44,475 bases of DNA from an uncultured Chitinophagaceae bacterium (GTDB lineage: Bacteria > Bacteroidota > Bacteroidia > Chitinophagales > Chitinophagaceae). Position 1 is the stretch's first letter; each line of letters begins with the position of its first letter. The notes under the pieces were generated by a model. That model was not told where the DNA came from. It did not search any database and saw nothing but the letters and a program-made list of their open reading frames with translations. Positions 32,305 to 40,256 of the stretch are shown piece by piece. The translations under genes were made by a program, and so were the position numbers. The stretch is from positions 1 to 44,475 of the forward strand of contig CALESY010000171.1 in the NCBI GenBank assembly GCA_937919945.1, in the 5' to 3' direction.

Positions 32305-32868
32305 ATGTTTGCCGACAACCCTGCTTATAAAGAAGTATTTCATTCTGCCATACACAATATCCGTTTTTACATGCCGCAAGATGTAGCCAATGGCTACCAC
32401 ATGAGCCGCTATGTGGCTGCTGGTGCGCAAAACATATATGCAGCAGGTGGTGCTACCAAAGAGCTGCTGGGTGCTATGATGGATAAAATGCTGGAGCTAT
32501 GCAACGATGAGAAAAGTGTAAAGACGCTACGAACAGATATAGCTACACTTGCCAACAACATTAAGTATCGCCTGCGCTACCCGGTAGATGAAGATTGTGC
32601 GTTGCGTATGGGGGCTATTTATACTTTTATTGAGGGCGAAAACCCCGATGCAACTGAAGACTACTGGACGAACCGCAAATTGCTGCTTGCCAAAGGCGAT
32701 GCTATGCAAGGCATAGCACCAGACCCCGCCCTGTACGCTTTTTTTTTGAGCATAGGCGTACCATACACACCGGCATGGAGCGAACAATTAGCTACTTTGA
32801 CAGATACGAACTATTTCAGCCAAAGGCGAGAGCTGCTGAACGCCCTGATGCCGCAATCCGCAGCATAA
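32305..32868 (+). CDS. Probable tail-assembly chaperone, short product (lambda G-like)
   Basis: 187 residues, soluble and helical (MFADNPAYKEVFHSAIHNIR, then KELLGAMMDKMLELCNDEKS and LPYR-type helices). No sequence family is recognised. The assignment comes from three facts: it is the last forward gene group before the tape measure, its frame overlaps the next ORF by about 94 bp in the -1 frame, and a run of nine T's (32739-32747) sits near the start of the overlap. In siphophages the equivalent short protein binds the tape measure during tail assembly. The remaining 40 residues after the T run (LSIGVPYTPAWSEQ) end at 32868. Confidence 0.5.
   Translation: MFADNPAYKEVFHSAIHNIRFYMPQDVANGYHMSRYVAAGAQNIYAAGGATKELLGAMMDKMLELCNDEKSVKTLRTDIATLANNIKYRLRYPVDEDCALRMGAIYTFIEGENPDATEDYWTNRKLLLAKGDAMQGIAPDPALYAFFLSIGVPYTPAWSEQLATLTDTNYFSQRRELLNALMPQSAA
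32739..32748 (+). promoter_or_regulatory. Probable -1 ribosomal frameshift site
   Basis: Nine T's followed by G, read in frame as GCT TTT TTT TTG. A -1 slip gives TTT codons and then GAG CAT AGG, and the -1 frame stays open to 33056. The slipped product would have about 148 residues of the first ORF plus 102 of the second, about 250 in all. Confidence 0.6.
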
Positions 32869-33056
32869 GCGCGCAGGTAGATGAGTGGTATGATGGCTTT
32901 TGGGACATAGCCATGAAATATAACGAGGGCGATATACGCGACGCAGAACACATGATGGATACGAGTGTGTTTATGTTTTATTACCGCATCCGCCAGAAGG
33001 CGCAATATGCCAAATGGCACAATGAGCAGATGCAAGCAGCAAAGAAAGGGGCTTAA
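32775..33056 (+). CDS. Probable tail-assembly chaperone extension (lambda T-like, -1 frame)
   Basis: 93 residues if started at the ATG at 32775, but the -1 frame is open back to the T run, so it is more likely translated as the C-terminal part of a frameshift fusion. It contains DEWYDGFWDIAMKYNEGDIR and MFYYRIRQKAQYAKWHNEQM, a helical, Trp/Tyr-rich segment ending near the C-terminus in KKGA. This type of short, helical extension is typical of the fused chaperone (G-T). Its stop codon overlaps the stop of the minus-strand gene at 33053 in the tetramer TTAA. Confidence 0.55.
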   Translation: MERTISYFDRYELFQPKARAAERPDAAIRSISAQVDEWYDGFWDIAMKYNEGDIRDAEHMMDTSVFMFYYRIRQKAQYAKWHNEQMQAAKKGA

Positions 33057-33820
33057 TAATACTCGTAGCTGTATTCTTCTTGCAGGTATTCAGTAGCTTG
33101 TTTGTCGGCACTGGTTTTATACACTGCTACCATCATATTGCCTTTAGTATCTTTTTTATCAAACACCAACAAATCTCCATCAACAGATTTGTATATAGCA
33201 TGTTGGTCGAACGGGCGCATTGTTACCGGTACCTTTGTTTTTTTGCCTGGAAACGATGATGATGGCAGACCATCAATATGTAATGTATATGCAGTACGTG
33301 CTATTTTATACTCATCATTCAGCCACACGTTAGATGTGCTTTTAACGTTGAATTTTTTTTCTGTCGGTATACCGTATTTTACATGTTTTTCATTAGTGTA
33401 CAAAAACCATGCAGTATCAATATATTCTTTATCATTAAGCCAGGTACGCTGTGTATAGGTGTAAGGGTCTTTATTGAAATATTGTCTTATTACTGAAGGA
33501 CGATTGTTTGCATCATACTCATAAGTTTGTTTTGTTACAGATACAGTATCGTTTTTGTCGTAGTGTACGGTGTTGAAAAGGTACTCAATGCGTTTTGTAA
33601 TACGGCCTTTATCGTCAAATGTTATTATTTGTGTGCTGTAAGGCTTGCTTGCTGCACGCTCATAGCTTTTTGCAGGTGTTACTCGCGCCTCGTAAGTATG
33701 TAGTGTTACTTGTTTGGGTTTGCTGATGTAGCCCAGCTCTCGTGCGTGTGAGTATTGTATGCTTTGTGCAGTTGCTAACAGGCCAGTCAGCATACTGATA
33801 GTGAGTATAAGATAACGCAT
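33053..33820 (-). CDS. Secreted YD-repeat-like protein, YY family member 1
   Basis: 255 residues from the ATG at 33820 (MRYLILTISMLTGLLATAQS, a signal peptide). The open frame extends to 33949 but without a reasonable start. The body has RHS/YD-like strands: IITFDDKGRITKRIEYLFNT, KQTYEYDANNRPSVIRQY. It ends EYLQEEYSYEYY. The same tail and layout are found in the next gene (33855-34574), so they are a recent tandem pair, 34 bp apart. Function unknown; exported, probably periplasmic or outer surface. It converges on the tail-chaperone gene and shares its stop region. Confidence 0.7.
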   Translation of the reverse strand: MRYLILTISMLTGLLATAQSIQYSHARELGYISKPKQVTLHTYEARVTPAKSYERAASKPYSTQIITFDDKGRITKRIEYLFNTVHYDKNDTVSVTKQTYEYDANNRPSVIRQYFNKDPYTYTQRTWLNDKEYIDTAWFLYTNEKHVKYGIPTEKKFNVKSTSNVWLNDEYKIARTAYTLHIDGLPSSSFPGKKTKVPVTMRPFDQHAIYKSVDGDLLVFDKKDTKGNMMVAVYKTSADKQATEYLQEEYSYEYY

Positions 33821-33854
33821 AGGATTATTTTCTATAAAGTTAAAGAAAAAACAT

Positions 33855-34574
33855 TCAATAATACTCGTAGCTGTATTCTTCTTGCAGGTATTCTTTGTAT
33901 TCTGTAAAGCCAGTTTCATAAACAGCTGTTGCGGTATTGCCAATGGCATCAGTAGTACGGTGTATGTATTCTTCTTTAGGAGTTACTTCCCTTATCAGCG
34001 CAGGCTCATACGGGCGCAACATGGCCAAGTTATTGTTTTGCTCACCAAGTTGCACATCATAATAGTCTGTGCGTTTAATATTTTTTACTTGATGGCTTTC
34101 GCTCAGCGTAACCAGAGCAACGGCTGTAAGTGTGCCCACGCTATCTTTGGCTGATGTATAGGTATAGACACTATCGGTATAGGTGCTGTCTGTATGCCAA
34201 GCTCTGTTGTTTTGTATAAACTTCACATCATTGTTGTACACCGTTATGCTGGTACACCTGTTACCGTTATACTTATACTCAGCACGAGACAAGCTGACAG
34301 TGTCTGTATAAGGTGCATGTATATTATCGAATGTGTACTCAATACTATTCGTAACACGCCCGTCTGCACCGAAACGTGTAACCTCTTTGTAGTAAGGATA
34401 TTTGGCAGCTTTTACGAATTTACCATCTGTAGTTTTCCGTGCCTCGAAAGCTTGCATTACTACGGTTTTGGGTTTGCTGATATAGCCCAGCTCGTGTGCA
34501 TGTGAGTATTGCGTGCTTTGTGCAGTTGCTAACTGTGCTGACAGAAAACAAATAGTGATTATAAGATAACGCAC
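33855..34574 (-). CDS. Secreted YD-repeat-like protein, YY family member 2
   Basis: 239 residues. Signal peptide MRYLIITICFLSAQLATAQS. Close relative of member 1: the same beginning of the mature part (QYSHAHELGYISKPKTVVMQ), a YD-like unit (RFGADGRVTNSIEYTFDNIH, SRAEYKYNGNRCTSI) and the identical ending KEYLQEEYSYEYY. Exported, role unknown. First gene of the pair on the minus strand; a TAACTTTA box precedes each of the two genes at the same distance. Confidence 0.7.
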   Translation of the reverse strand: MRYLIITICFLSAQLATAQSTQYSHAHELGYISKPKTVVMQAFEARKTTDGKFVKAAKYPYYKEVTRFGADGRVTNSIEYTFDNIHAPYTDTVSLSRAEYKYNGNRCTSITVYNNDVKFIQNNRAWHTDSTYTDSVYTYTSAKDSVGTLTAVALVTLSESHQVKNIKRTDYYDVQLGEQNNNLAMLRPYEPALIREVTPKEEYIHRTTDAIGNTATAVYETGFTEYKEYLQEEYSYEYY

Positions 34575-34644
34575 AGGATTGATTTTTATAAAGTTAATGA
34601 TAAAAAATACAATCTGTAAAGAGATATGGGTAAAGATAAGCTAC

Positions 34645-35432
34645 CTAATAATAGGTATAAGTAAAGCTTTGCTGGCTTGTTAGTGGTTTATCGTCTTCGT
34701 AGAAATAAGTGGTGTGTAGTATTAGGATATTACCATTAGGGTCTTTGCTAACAGTATCAATTTTTATTTTTTTATCATTGGCCAGATATTCCTGCTCTCG
34801 TTTTTCTTGTTGTGCAAAGCTGTCTTTGTTATATACATAATGTTCTGTCATCACAGTATTGCCATTCTGTGTTTCGTATTTATCAAAAATGGTTTTTATT
34901 TTATGGCAGTTCTTATCGAGTATTCGTGTGAGAACGCTTTCAAGCTGATGTGTTTTATATACACGGTAGGTTTTGTTAACAATGGTTGATGCATCGGTTT
35001 GTATCATGGAGTCTATATAGGTCATTTCTCCTGTTTTAGTAAGGCTAGTTTCTTTAACAATCAGCTTGTTGTTATAATACCGGTATTTGATGGTGATTTT
35101 TTGTACATGTAAGTCATCCAGATTAGAAATGATAAACACCGAATCTGCATATCCATGTCTGTTGTAGTATGTATCCGTTAAAGAGAAGCGATGATTACCT
35201 GTGTCTGCTTCGGTATATTGCAGTTGTGGATTGTGTGCATCAGTAATTATCTGTTCGCACATACGTGTTTTTTTAACACCTTCAGCCCCTTTTATCATAA
35301 AGGTATAGAGGCATTTTTTGGGTGTCCCCTTTTGCGCTTTTTTTCCTTATACCCTGTTTCGTTGCAAGACTGCATTGAGAGTAATAGAAGAATGTACTAT
35401 AATGATAAAGAAATGTCTGATTTTTTTCAAGC
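34645..35432 (-). pseudogene. Decayed lipoprotein, YY family member 3
   Basis: The open part (34645-35298, 217 codons from an internal ATG) has the family features: FSLTDTYYNRHGYADSVFII, TIKYRYYNNKLIVKETSLT, and an ending QQSFTYTYY. It has no signal peptide. Immediately upstream, in other frames, lie KKIRHFFIII (start of a signal sequence) and ILLLLSMQSCNETGYKEK (a lipobox with Cys), interrupted by frameshifts and stops. So the gene was a lipoprotein whose 5' end has been broken by at least two indels. A shorter cytosolic product could still be made, but seems pointless. Confidence 0.65.
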
Positions 35433-35490
35433 CGGAAATATATATGCATAAAATATAAAAGTGTTGTTTGAAAAATAAATTTTTCAGTAT

Positions 35491-35631
35491 AAATAATTGT
35501 TGTACTTTTGTTGTGAAATTGTTCTTTTCAATGGCAGGCGTGCCGACTTAATAATACGCTATCAGGCAACCCTTGCCGCCTGTAAGTGCAAGATTTTCCC
35601 GTTTCAATTTATACCAATACCCGCATCCTAT
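35491..35631 (+). repeat. Tape-measure promoter-leader repeat, copy 1
   Basis: 141 bp nearly identical to 37468-37607. It contains the -7 box TACTTTTG (35503-35510), a short open stretch ATGGCAGGCGTGCCGACTTAA, and the hairpin GGCAACCCTTGCC. One extra T in the run of AGATTTTCCC separates it from copy 3. It now points into the 3' end of the lipoprotein gene at 35666. Confidence 0.9.
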
Positions 35632-35665
35632 AATAATCAAAAAATGCTACTTGTCATAGGATGTA

Positions 35666-36370
35666 TTAGTAGTATTCGTACACTATATGTTCTTCAATAT
35701 TTATCCTTCCTGTAGCACTATCTGCTTGTTTTGTATGTGTAGGATTCCCGTAATTGTCTTTGGATAAGATAATGATATTACTTGCGTTTTTTTTGCCGTC
35801 ATCGGTTTCGGTTGAGACTTTAGTTGGTTCGTTATTCTTATTGTAATGATATCTGTGAGTGATTTTTCTTAGCTCGTCAGTAAATAGCAATGTAATATGT
35901 CTTTCAGTTATTAGTAAGCTGTCATTTAATGTTGTGATTACTGTTTTTGTGTGTTGGTTATTTTTTTTAGTAATGGCGGTGTATTTATAATCATTTTCCC
36001 ATGAGTAGGTGGTGGTGACAGTGTCTTTTTTTGTTGTAATGGTATTAACCAAGTGCATTTTATCGTTCTTTACAGTGTAGTAAGCAATGTAGGTGTCAAT
36101 AGTGTTAGTAGCTATATCCTTTATAATTTCTATGTCTTTTAGTGCATTGCCATTTCTATCGAAATAAGTATAAGTTGTCTGTTTCATTGACATCTCATTT
36201 TCTGTTGCACTACTATCCTTATCGAAATAATAAGTTTCGTTAGTTGTTTGTTTTACAGGACCATGTAATCCGAGTATTTTTTTGTTAGTAGGTTTTTTTT
36301 GTTCGGTAGTATTGCTTGGCTGGCAAGATGCCATGGCAATGATTGTAAGTAGGAGTATAATTTTTTTCAT
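35666..36370 (-). CDS. Lipoprotein, YY family member 4
   Basis: 234 residues. SPII signal MKKIILLLTIIAMASCQPS (lipid on Cys16). The mature part: ILGLHGPVKQTTNETYYFDK (a motif common in Bacteroidota lipoproteins), KQTTYTYFDRNGNALKDIEI, SWENDYKYTAITKKN, and an ending IEEHIVYEYY. YD-like strands with D-x-x-G-x turns. Probably surface-exposed; role unknown. It lies between copies 1 and 2 of the tape-measure leader repeat and is oriented against the tail module. Confidence 0.75.
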   Translation of the reverse strand: MKKIILLLTIIAMASCQPSNTTEQKKPTNKKILGLHGPVKQTTNETYYFDKDSSATENEMSMKQTTYTYFDRNGNALKDIEIIKDIATNTIDTYIAYYTVKNDKMHLVNTITTKKDTVTTTYSWENDYKYTAITKKNNQHTKTVITTLNDSLLITERHITLLFTDELRKITHRYHYNKNNEPTKVSTETDDGKKNASNIIILSKDNYGNPTHTKQADSATGRINIEEHIVYEYY

Positions 36371-36431
36371 GTATTGATATTTAGTTTGAAGTTAATATAT
36401 TCTGATCAGAAAGATAAATTATTGAAAAATA

Positions 36432-36568
36432 AAAAATTGATGTATTTTTGTTTTTAAATTGTTGTTTTCAATGGCAGGATTGTCGACTTAATAATACGCT
36501 ATCAGGCAATCCTTGCCGCCTGTAAGTGCAAGATTTCTCCGTTTCAATTTATACCAATACACGCCCTA
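36432..36568 (+). repeat. Tape-measure promoter-leader repeat, copy 2
   Basis: A diverged copy (TATTTTTG at 36443-36450 as -7 box, ATGGCAGGATTGTCGACTTAA, hairpin GGCAATCCTTGCC). The hairpin stem is conserved while its loop differs from copies 1 and 3. It is followed by 36569-36618, which also matches the sequence after copy 1 (35632-35682). Confidence 0.85.
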
Positions 36569-36599
36569 TAATAATTAAAAAATGCTGCCTGCAGCCGGT

Positions 36600-36618
36600 G
36601 TATTAGTAGTATTCGTAC
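36600..36618 (-). pseudogene. Relic 3' end of a lost YY family gene
   Basis: GTATTAGTAGTATTCGTAC matches 35664-35682, the coding end (VYEYY and stop) of the lipoprotein at 35666. No gene body follows on the minus strand; the next gene ends at 36686. A family member has probably been deleted here. Confidence 0.6.
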
Positions 36619-36685
36619 AAACAGGGTGAATATATTTTTCATAAACCAGATTTTGATGTTCAATGGATGGTCTATAAATAGGTTT

Positions 36686-37381
36686 TTAGTAATACTTAAG
36701 CGCTACATAAGCTTCTTCCAGTATTTTGCCGGTAGCGCTGTCAACACTTTTGTAGTGTGTAATATTGCCGAAGTTGTCTTCAGACAGGATAACTTTATCT
36801 ATCGTTTTAGTAGGCTCATTTTTTTTGTGAGTTATCAGTTTTATGTATTGACCTTTTTCGTTGTGAAAACTGTATTGTATTGATTCCTCAGTACCATGGG
36901 GTGTTGGAATAGAGGAAACTTTCTTAGTTGTCAAAAAACTATCATTTAGTATGAATGTACTTGTAGAAATTATTGTTCTGTCTTTTTTCGTAATGATGGT
37001 GTATTTGTAATCACTTTCCCAAATATAATTGCTATTAAACGTGTCTTTACCTGATACTTCAATTGCCTGATTTACTTTATTGTTTTTTATTGTAAAAATA
37101 TTGTAAGATGTATCTATTGTTTCATTCTTAATATTATGTGAAATGACCGTTGATTTCTCAATGTTTCCATCTTTGCTGTAGTAATTGTTGATAGTTTTTT
37201 TATAAAACATCGTTGACATATTACTATCGTTTTTATAATAGCTAATTTCTGTTGTTGTTTCATGTACAGGACCTTTAAGGCCCGCTAAGTATTTAGAGGT
37301 AGGTTTTCGCTGTTCTCCTGCTTTGTCAGATTGGCAGGATGCGATAGCAACAATGCAGAGTAGCAATGAGATATTTTTCAT
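36686..37381 (-). CDS. Lipoprotein, YY family member 5
   Basis: 231 residues from the ATG at 37381 (MKNISLLLCIVAIASCQSDK, lipid on Cys16). The frame is open to an ATG at 37408, but the nearer one gives a normal SPII signal. The body: YLAGLKGPVHETTTEISYYK, NNYYSKDGNIEKSTVISHN, IWESDYKYTIITKKDRT, and the ending LEEAYVALKYY. It is paralogous to member 4 along its whole length. It lies between leader copies 2 and 3, just upstream of and divergent from the tape-measure gene. Confidence 0.75.
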   Translation of the reverse strand: MKNISLLLCIVAIASCQSDKAGEQRKPTSKYLAGLKGPVHETTTEISYYKNDSNMSTMFYKKTINNYYSKDGNIEKSTVISHNIKNETIDTSYNIFTIKNNKVNQAIEVSGKDTFNSNYIWESDYKYTIITKKDRTIISTSTFILNDSFLTTKKVSSIPTPHGTEESIQYSFHNEKGQYIKLITHKKNEPTKTIDKVILSEDNFGNITHYKSVDSATGKILEEAYVALKYY

Positions 37382-37457
37382 GTTGGAATATTTAGTCAGT
37401 TTTTTCATGTAGTGAAATTTGTTTTGAAATTAATCTATCCGGCTTAGAAAAATAAAT

Positions 37458-37605
37458 TTTGTAAACTAAATAATTGTTGTACTTTTGTTGTGAAATTGTT
37501 CTTTTCAATGGCAGGCGTGCCGACTTAATAATACGCTATCAGGCAACCCTTGCCGCCTGTAAGTGCAAGATTTCCCGTTTCAATTTATACCAATACCCGC
37601 ATCCT
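37458..37605 (+). promoter_or_regulatory. Promoter and structured leader of the tape-measure gene (repeat copy 3)
   Basis: TTTG (37458-37461) and TACTTTTG (37480-37487), spacing 18, form a strong Bacteroidota promoter. The about 110-nt leader can fold: CAGGCG pairs with CGCCTG around an inner hairpin GGCAACCCTTGCC. A six-residue ORF (MAGVPT) precedes TAATAA. The copy spans 37468-37607 and ends with the ATG of the tape-measure gene, so this is the functional copy of the three. Confidence 0.75.
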
Positions 37606-40209
37606 ATGGCAGATGTAATAGATGTAGTACACAAAATAACCTATGAGGTAGATGATAAGGCGTTGCAAAATGCTACTGTACTTATTGAAAGGCAGATACT
37701 GGAGCTTAAAAACCTTACTGAAACTTTGCGCAAGCATCAACAACAGCTTGTGGTGGTAAAGTCTTACGAAACAGCAAGGTTTAACGAGTTATCCCGCAAG
37801 ATTGACGAAACCAATAAAAAGATAGAAGCCAGCGGGTCGAAGTTGCAAGGCATGTTTCGACAAGTGGGTAGCGGTATGCTGAAAGGGCTTGGACTGAACG
37901 GAGAGTTGGATAAAGCAGTAGAGAATTTTACGGAAAAGCTGGTAGGTGGCTTTATGAAAGTTGAGAAATTTGATTTCAAATCTATTGCATCACTGGCTAC
38001 CAATCTGTTTTCATTTACCAATATAGCTCCTTTGGCGGTGTCTCTATTGGTAGACCTAGCTGCCAAGCTGTTTGATACTAGTAACGCGGCATCTGAAGCT
38101 GATGCATCTTACAAAGAGTACCTTAAAACAATAAAAGGCAATCTTAAACAGACACTAAGGTCTAATGATGAGCAGCAAACTGAACTTTTAATAAAGCGAC
38201 AAGGATTAAAATCTACTGACCCGAAAGTAAAGAAGGGTAGTGCTCAATATTTTATTGATACGTATCCGAATATATTTGGCAAGTACACTGCTGACGATAT
38301 AGTCAGTGGTAAAGCTAACGATCAATTCTATAACCTGAGTGCGCAAATTGCGAATAAACAAAATGCAGAATTAAAGAAGAAAAATGCTGCCGACGCTCAA
38401 GAGCAGTTAAGATTGCAACAGACATTGCTGAAAAATGCAAAAGCAGTACGTGACGAAGCACAAAAAAATTTCCAAGAGGCACCAAATGAGAGCTTTGCAG
38501 ATTTGGAAACAGGTACTACTGGTGATGCAAGGTCAAAACTTAATACAAAATACCAAGAAGCAGACAAAAACTATCAAGACATTCTAAAAAAAGTATCAGC
38601 ATTAAAGACACGCATTGAAAATGATAAATTTGATGCTGCAAAATTTGAGGCACTATCTCCTGACTTGTCTTTTACCCAACCAGCAGAGGAAAGAGAAACA
38701 GATAGTAGAGTATCAGGCAGTATAGAGTCAAAGCTACAATTAACGCGTAAACAACAAGAGGAAGAAGCACGTAGCAGAAAACAACACTACGCCAATCTTG
38801 AAAAACTAAAGCTGGAAAACCTGAAACGCCAGCAACAATTGGATGAGCACGAAGGCAAAGATACGCTGGCATTGCAGATAGCCATTTCCAAACAGGAAAC
38901 TAGCATTGTGCTGACAGATACAGAAGACAGGTATATAGAGCAATACAAAACTGCCAAAGAAGCCAAGCAAGATCTGAAAAAACTGGAGCAGGAGCATCTG
39001 AAAGAAATTGCAGGCATTGTAGAAAAGGGTAGTACGGATATTGAAAAAATAAAAAAAGAATATCAGCAACGCGAAAAAGAAAACAAAAAGCGTAGCTATG
39101 AGTACGAGCAGACAGAGGTTGAAGCGCAGAGTGCGGAAGAAATGAATAAGCTGACCGATAGGTATGTGAAAGGTGGCATTAGCTACGAAAAATACCTGAA
39201 AGAAAGGCGAAAGCTGAAACTTCAAAACGAACTGAATGAAAACAAGAGTCAGCAGGATATTGTAAGTAGGCAACTGGCTGATGCAAAAAGTGAAAGAGGT
39301 GAACTGAACCCTGATAGTAAAGGTGCAGCAGAACTTGACAACGCTATCAATAAACTGGAGATAAAACTCTCGTCGCTAAAAACAAATGAGCAAGATATAC
39401 AGGCATCTATTACAGACCTGCATAAACAAAAAATACTTGATACCATTGCCGACCATCAAACCCTGGCACAGGCAGTAGCAGACGCGTACAATACAATCGT
39501 ACAGGTGCAAATAAATGCACTGGATAAAGAAATTGCAATACGTGAAAAACGTGTTGAGGCTGCACAGAAGCTGGCTGAAAAAGGCAATGTAGAAGCATTA
39601 CGAATAGAAGAAGAACGCCTGCAAAAAACGCAACAAATGCGCGAGCAATATGCACGGAGGCAACAGGCTGTGAATGCAGCCATCACGGTATCAAACGCCA
39701 TTGCCGCTGTGGCACGTGCTGCGCTGGAAGGTGGCGGTTTTGGTTCTGTAGCTACAATAGCAGCTTTGTTGGCTGCACTGGCGGCAGGCTATGCAGCTGT
39801 TACCAGTATGTCAAACGACAACGCTTATGCCGATGGCGTAGTAGACTTTCGGGGTAAAGGTGGCCCGCGCGATGATGCCAACTGGGTGCGCATAAGCACT
39901 GGTGAGAGTGTGATAACGGCAGAGGGTACACGCAACAACCGGCATCTGCTGGAAGCCATTAATAATGGAGCGAAGTTGCAATTCATGAATCCCGCACTGG
40001 CCAATACGATACCTGTGTTTGCCAATCCGCAATACAGTACGCAAGGCTACGCATCTACCTACGACCTGAAAGTTGTGGAAAGCAAACTGGACGGTGTTAT
40101 CAACGCCATAGAAGACAACCGTATGAAACAAAACATCTTCTTCAACGAGCATGGTGTGGGCATCATGACGGAGCGCGCCATACGCAAGGACAGAAAGAAG
40201 TGGATGTAA
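37606..40209 (+). CDS. Phage tail tape-measure protein
   Basis: 867 residues from the ATG at 37606; the longer frame from 37474 runs through the repeated leader and is rejected. The protein is dominated by long coiled coils (about 30-80, 245-330, 395-640; for example EEEARSRKQHYANLEKLKLE). A hydrophobic Ala/Gly-rich segment at about 690-735 (ATIAALLAALAAGYAAVTSM) is typical of the membrane-active part of tape measures. It ends with VGIMTERAIRKDRKKWM. It sets tail length and may help DNA enter the cell. No peptidase motif is seen. It starts the tail module and follows the YY-family island. Confidence 0.85.
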   Translation: MADVIDVVHKITYEVDDKALQNATVLIERQILELKNLTETLRKHQQQLVVVKSYETARFNELSRKIDETNKKIEASGSKLQGMFRQVGSGMLKGLGLNGELDKAVENFTEKLVGGFMKVEKFDFKSIASLATNLFSFTNIAPLAVSLLVDLAAKLFDTSNAASEADASYKEYLKTIKGNLKQTLRSNDEQQTELLIKRQGLKSTDPKVKKGSAQYFIDTYPNIFGKYTADDIVSGKANDQFYNLSAQIANKQNAELKKKNAADAQEQLRLQQTLLKNAKAVRDEAQKNFQEAPNESFADLETGTTGDARSKLNTKYQEADKNYQDILKKVSALKTRIENDKFDAAKFEALSPDLSFTQPAEERETDSRVSGSIESKLQLTRKQQEEEARSRKQHYANLEKLKLENLKRQQQLDEHEGKDTLALQIAISKQETSIVLTDTEDRYIEQYKTAKEAKQDLKKLEQEHLKEIAGIVEKGSTDIEKIKKEYQQREKENKKRSYEYEQTEVEAQSAEEMNKLTDRYVKGGISYEKYLKERRKLKLQNELNENKSQQDIVSRQLADAKSERGELNPDSKGAAELDNAINKLEIKLSSLKTNEQDIQASITDLHKQKILDTIADHQTLAQAVADAYNTIVQVQINALDKEIAIREKRVEAAQKLAEKGNVEALRIEEERLQKTQQMREQYARRQQAVNAAITVSNAIAAVARAALEGGGFGSVATIAALLAALAAGYAAVTSMSNDNAYADGVVDFRGKGGPRDDANWVRISTGESVITAEGTRNNRHLLEAINNGAKLQFMNPALANTIPVFANPQYSTQGYASTYDLKVVESKLDGVINAIEDNRMKQNIFFNEHGVGIMTERAIRKDRKKWM

Positions 40210-40256
40210 ACAGGAAAGCCTAATACCTAAATACTAAATCCTAAACCTTATTTGCA

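Noticed and set aside
35497..35715. ORF of 72 codons beginning with the same peptide as the extended tape measure
   Set aside because: It is the same leader sequence in copy 1, followed by unrelated antisense of the lipoprotein gene.
37474..37605. Upstream extension of the tape-measure protein (MLYFCCEIVLF...)
   Set aside because: The extension lies in the triplicated promoter-leader. Copy 2 has an in-frame stop early in the same reading, and the peptide is not protein-like. The ATG at 37606 is used.
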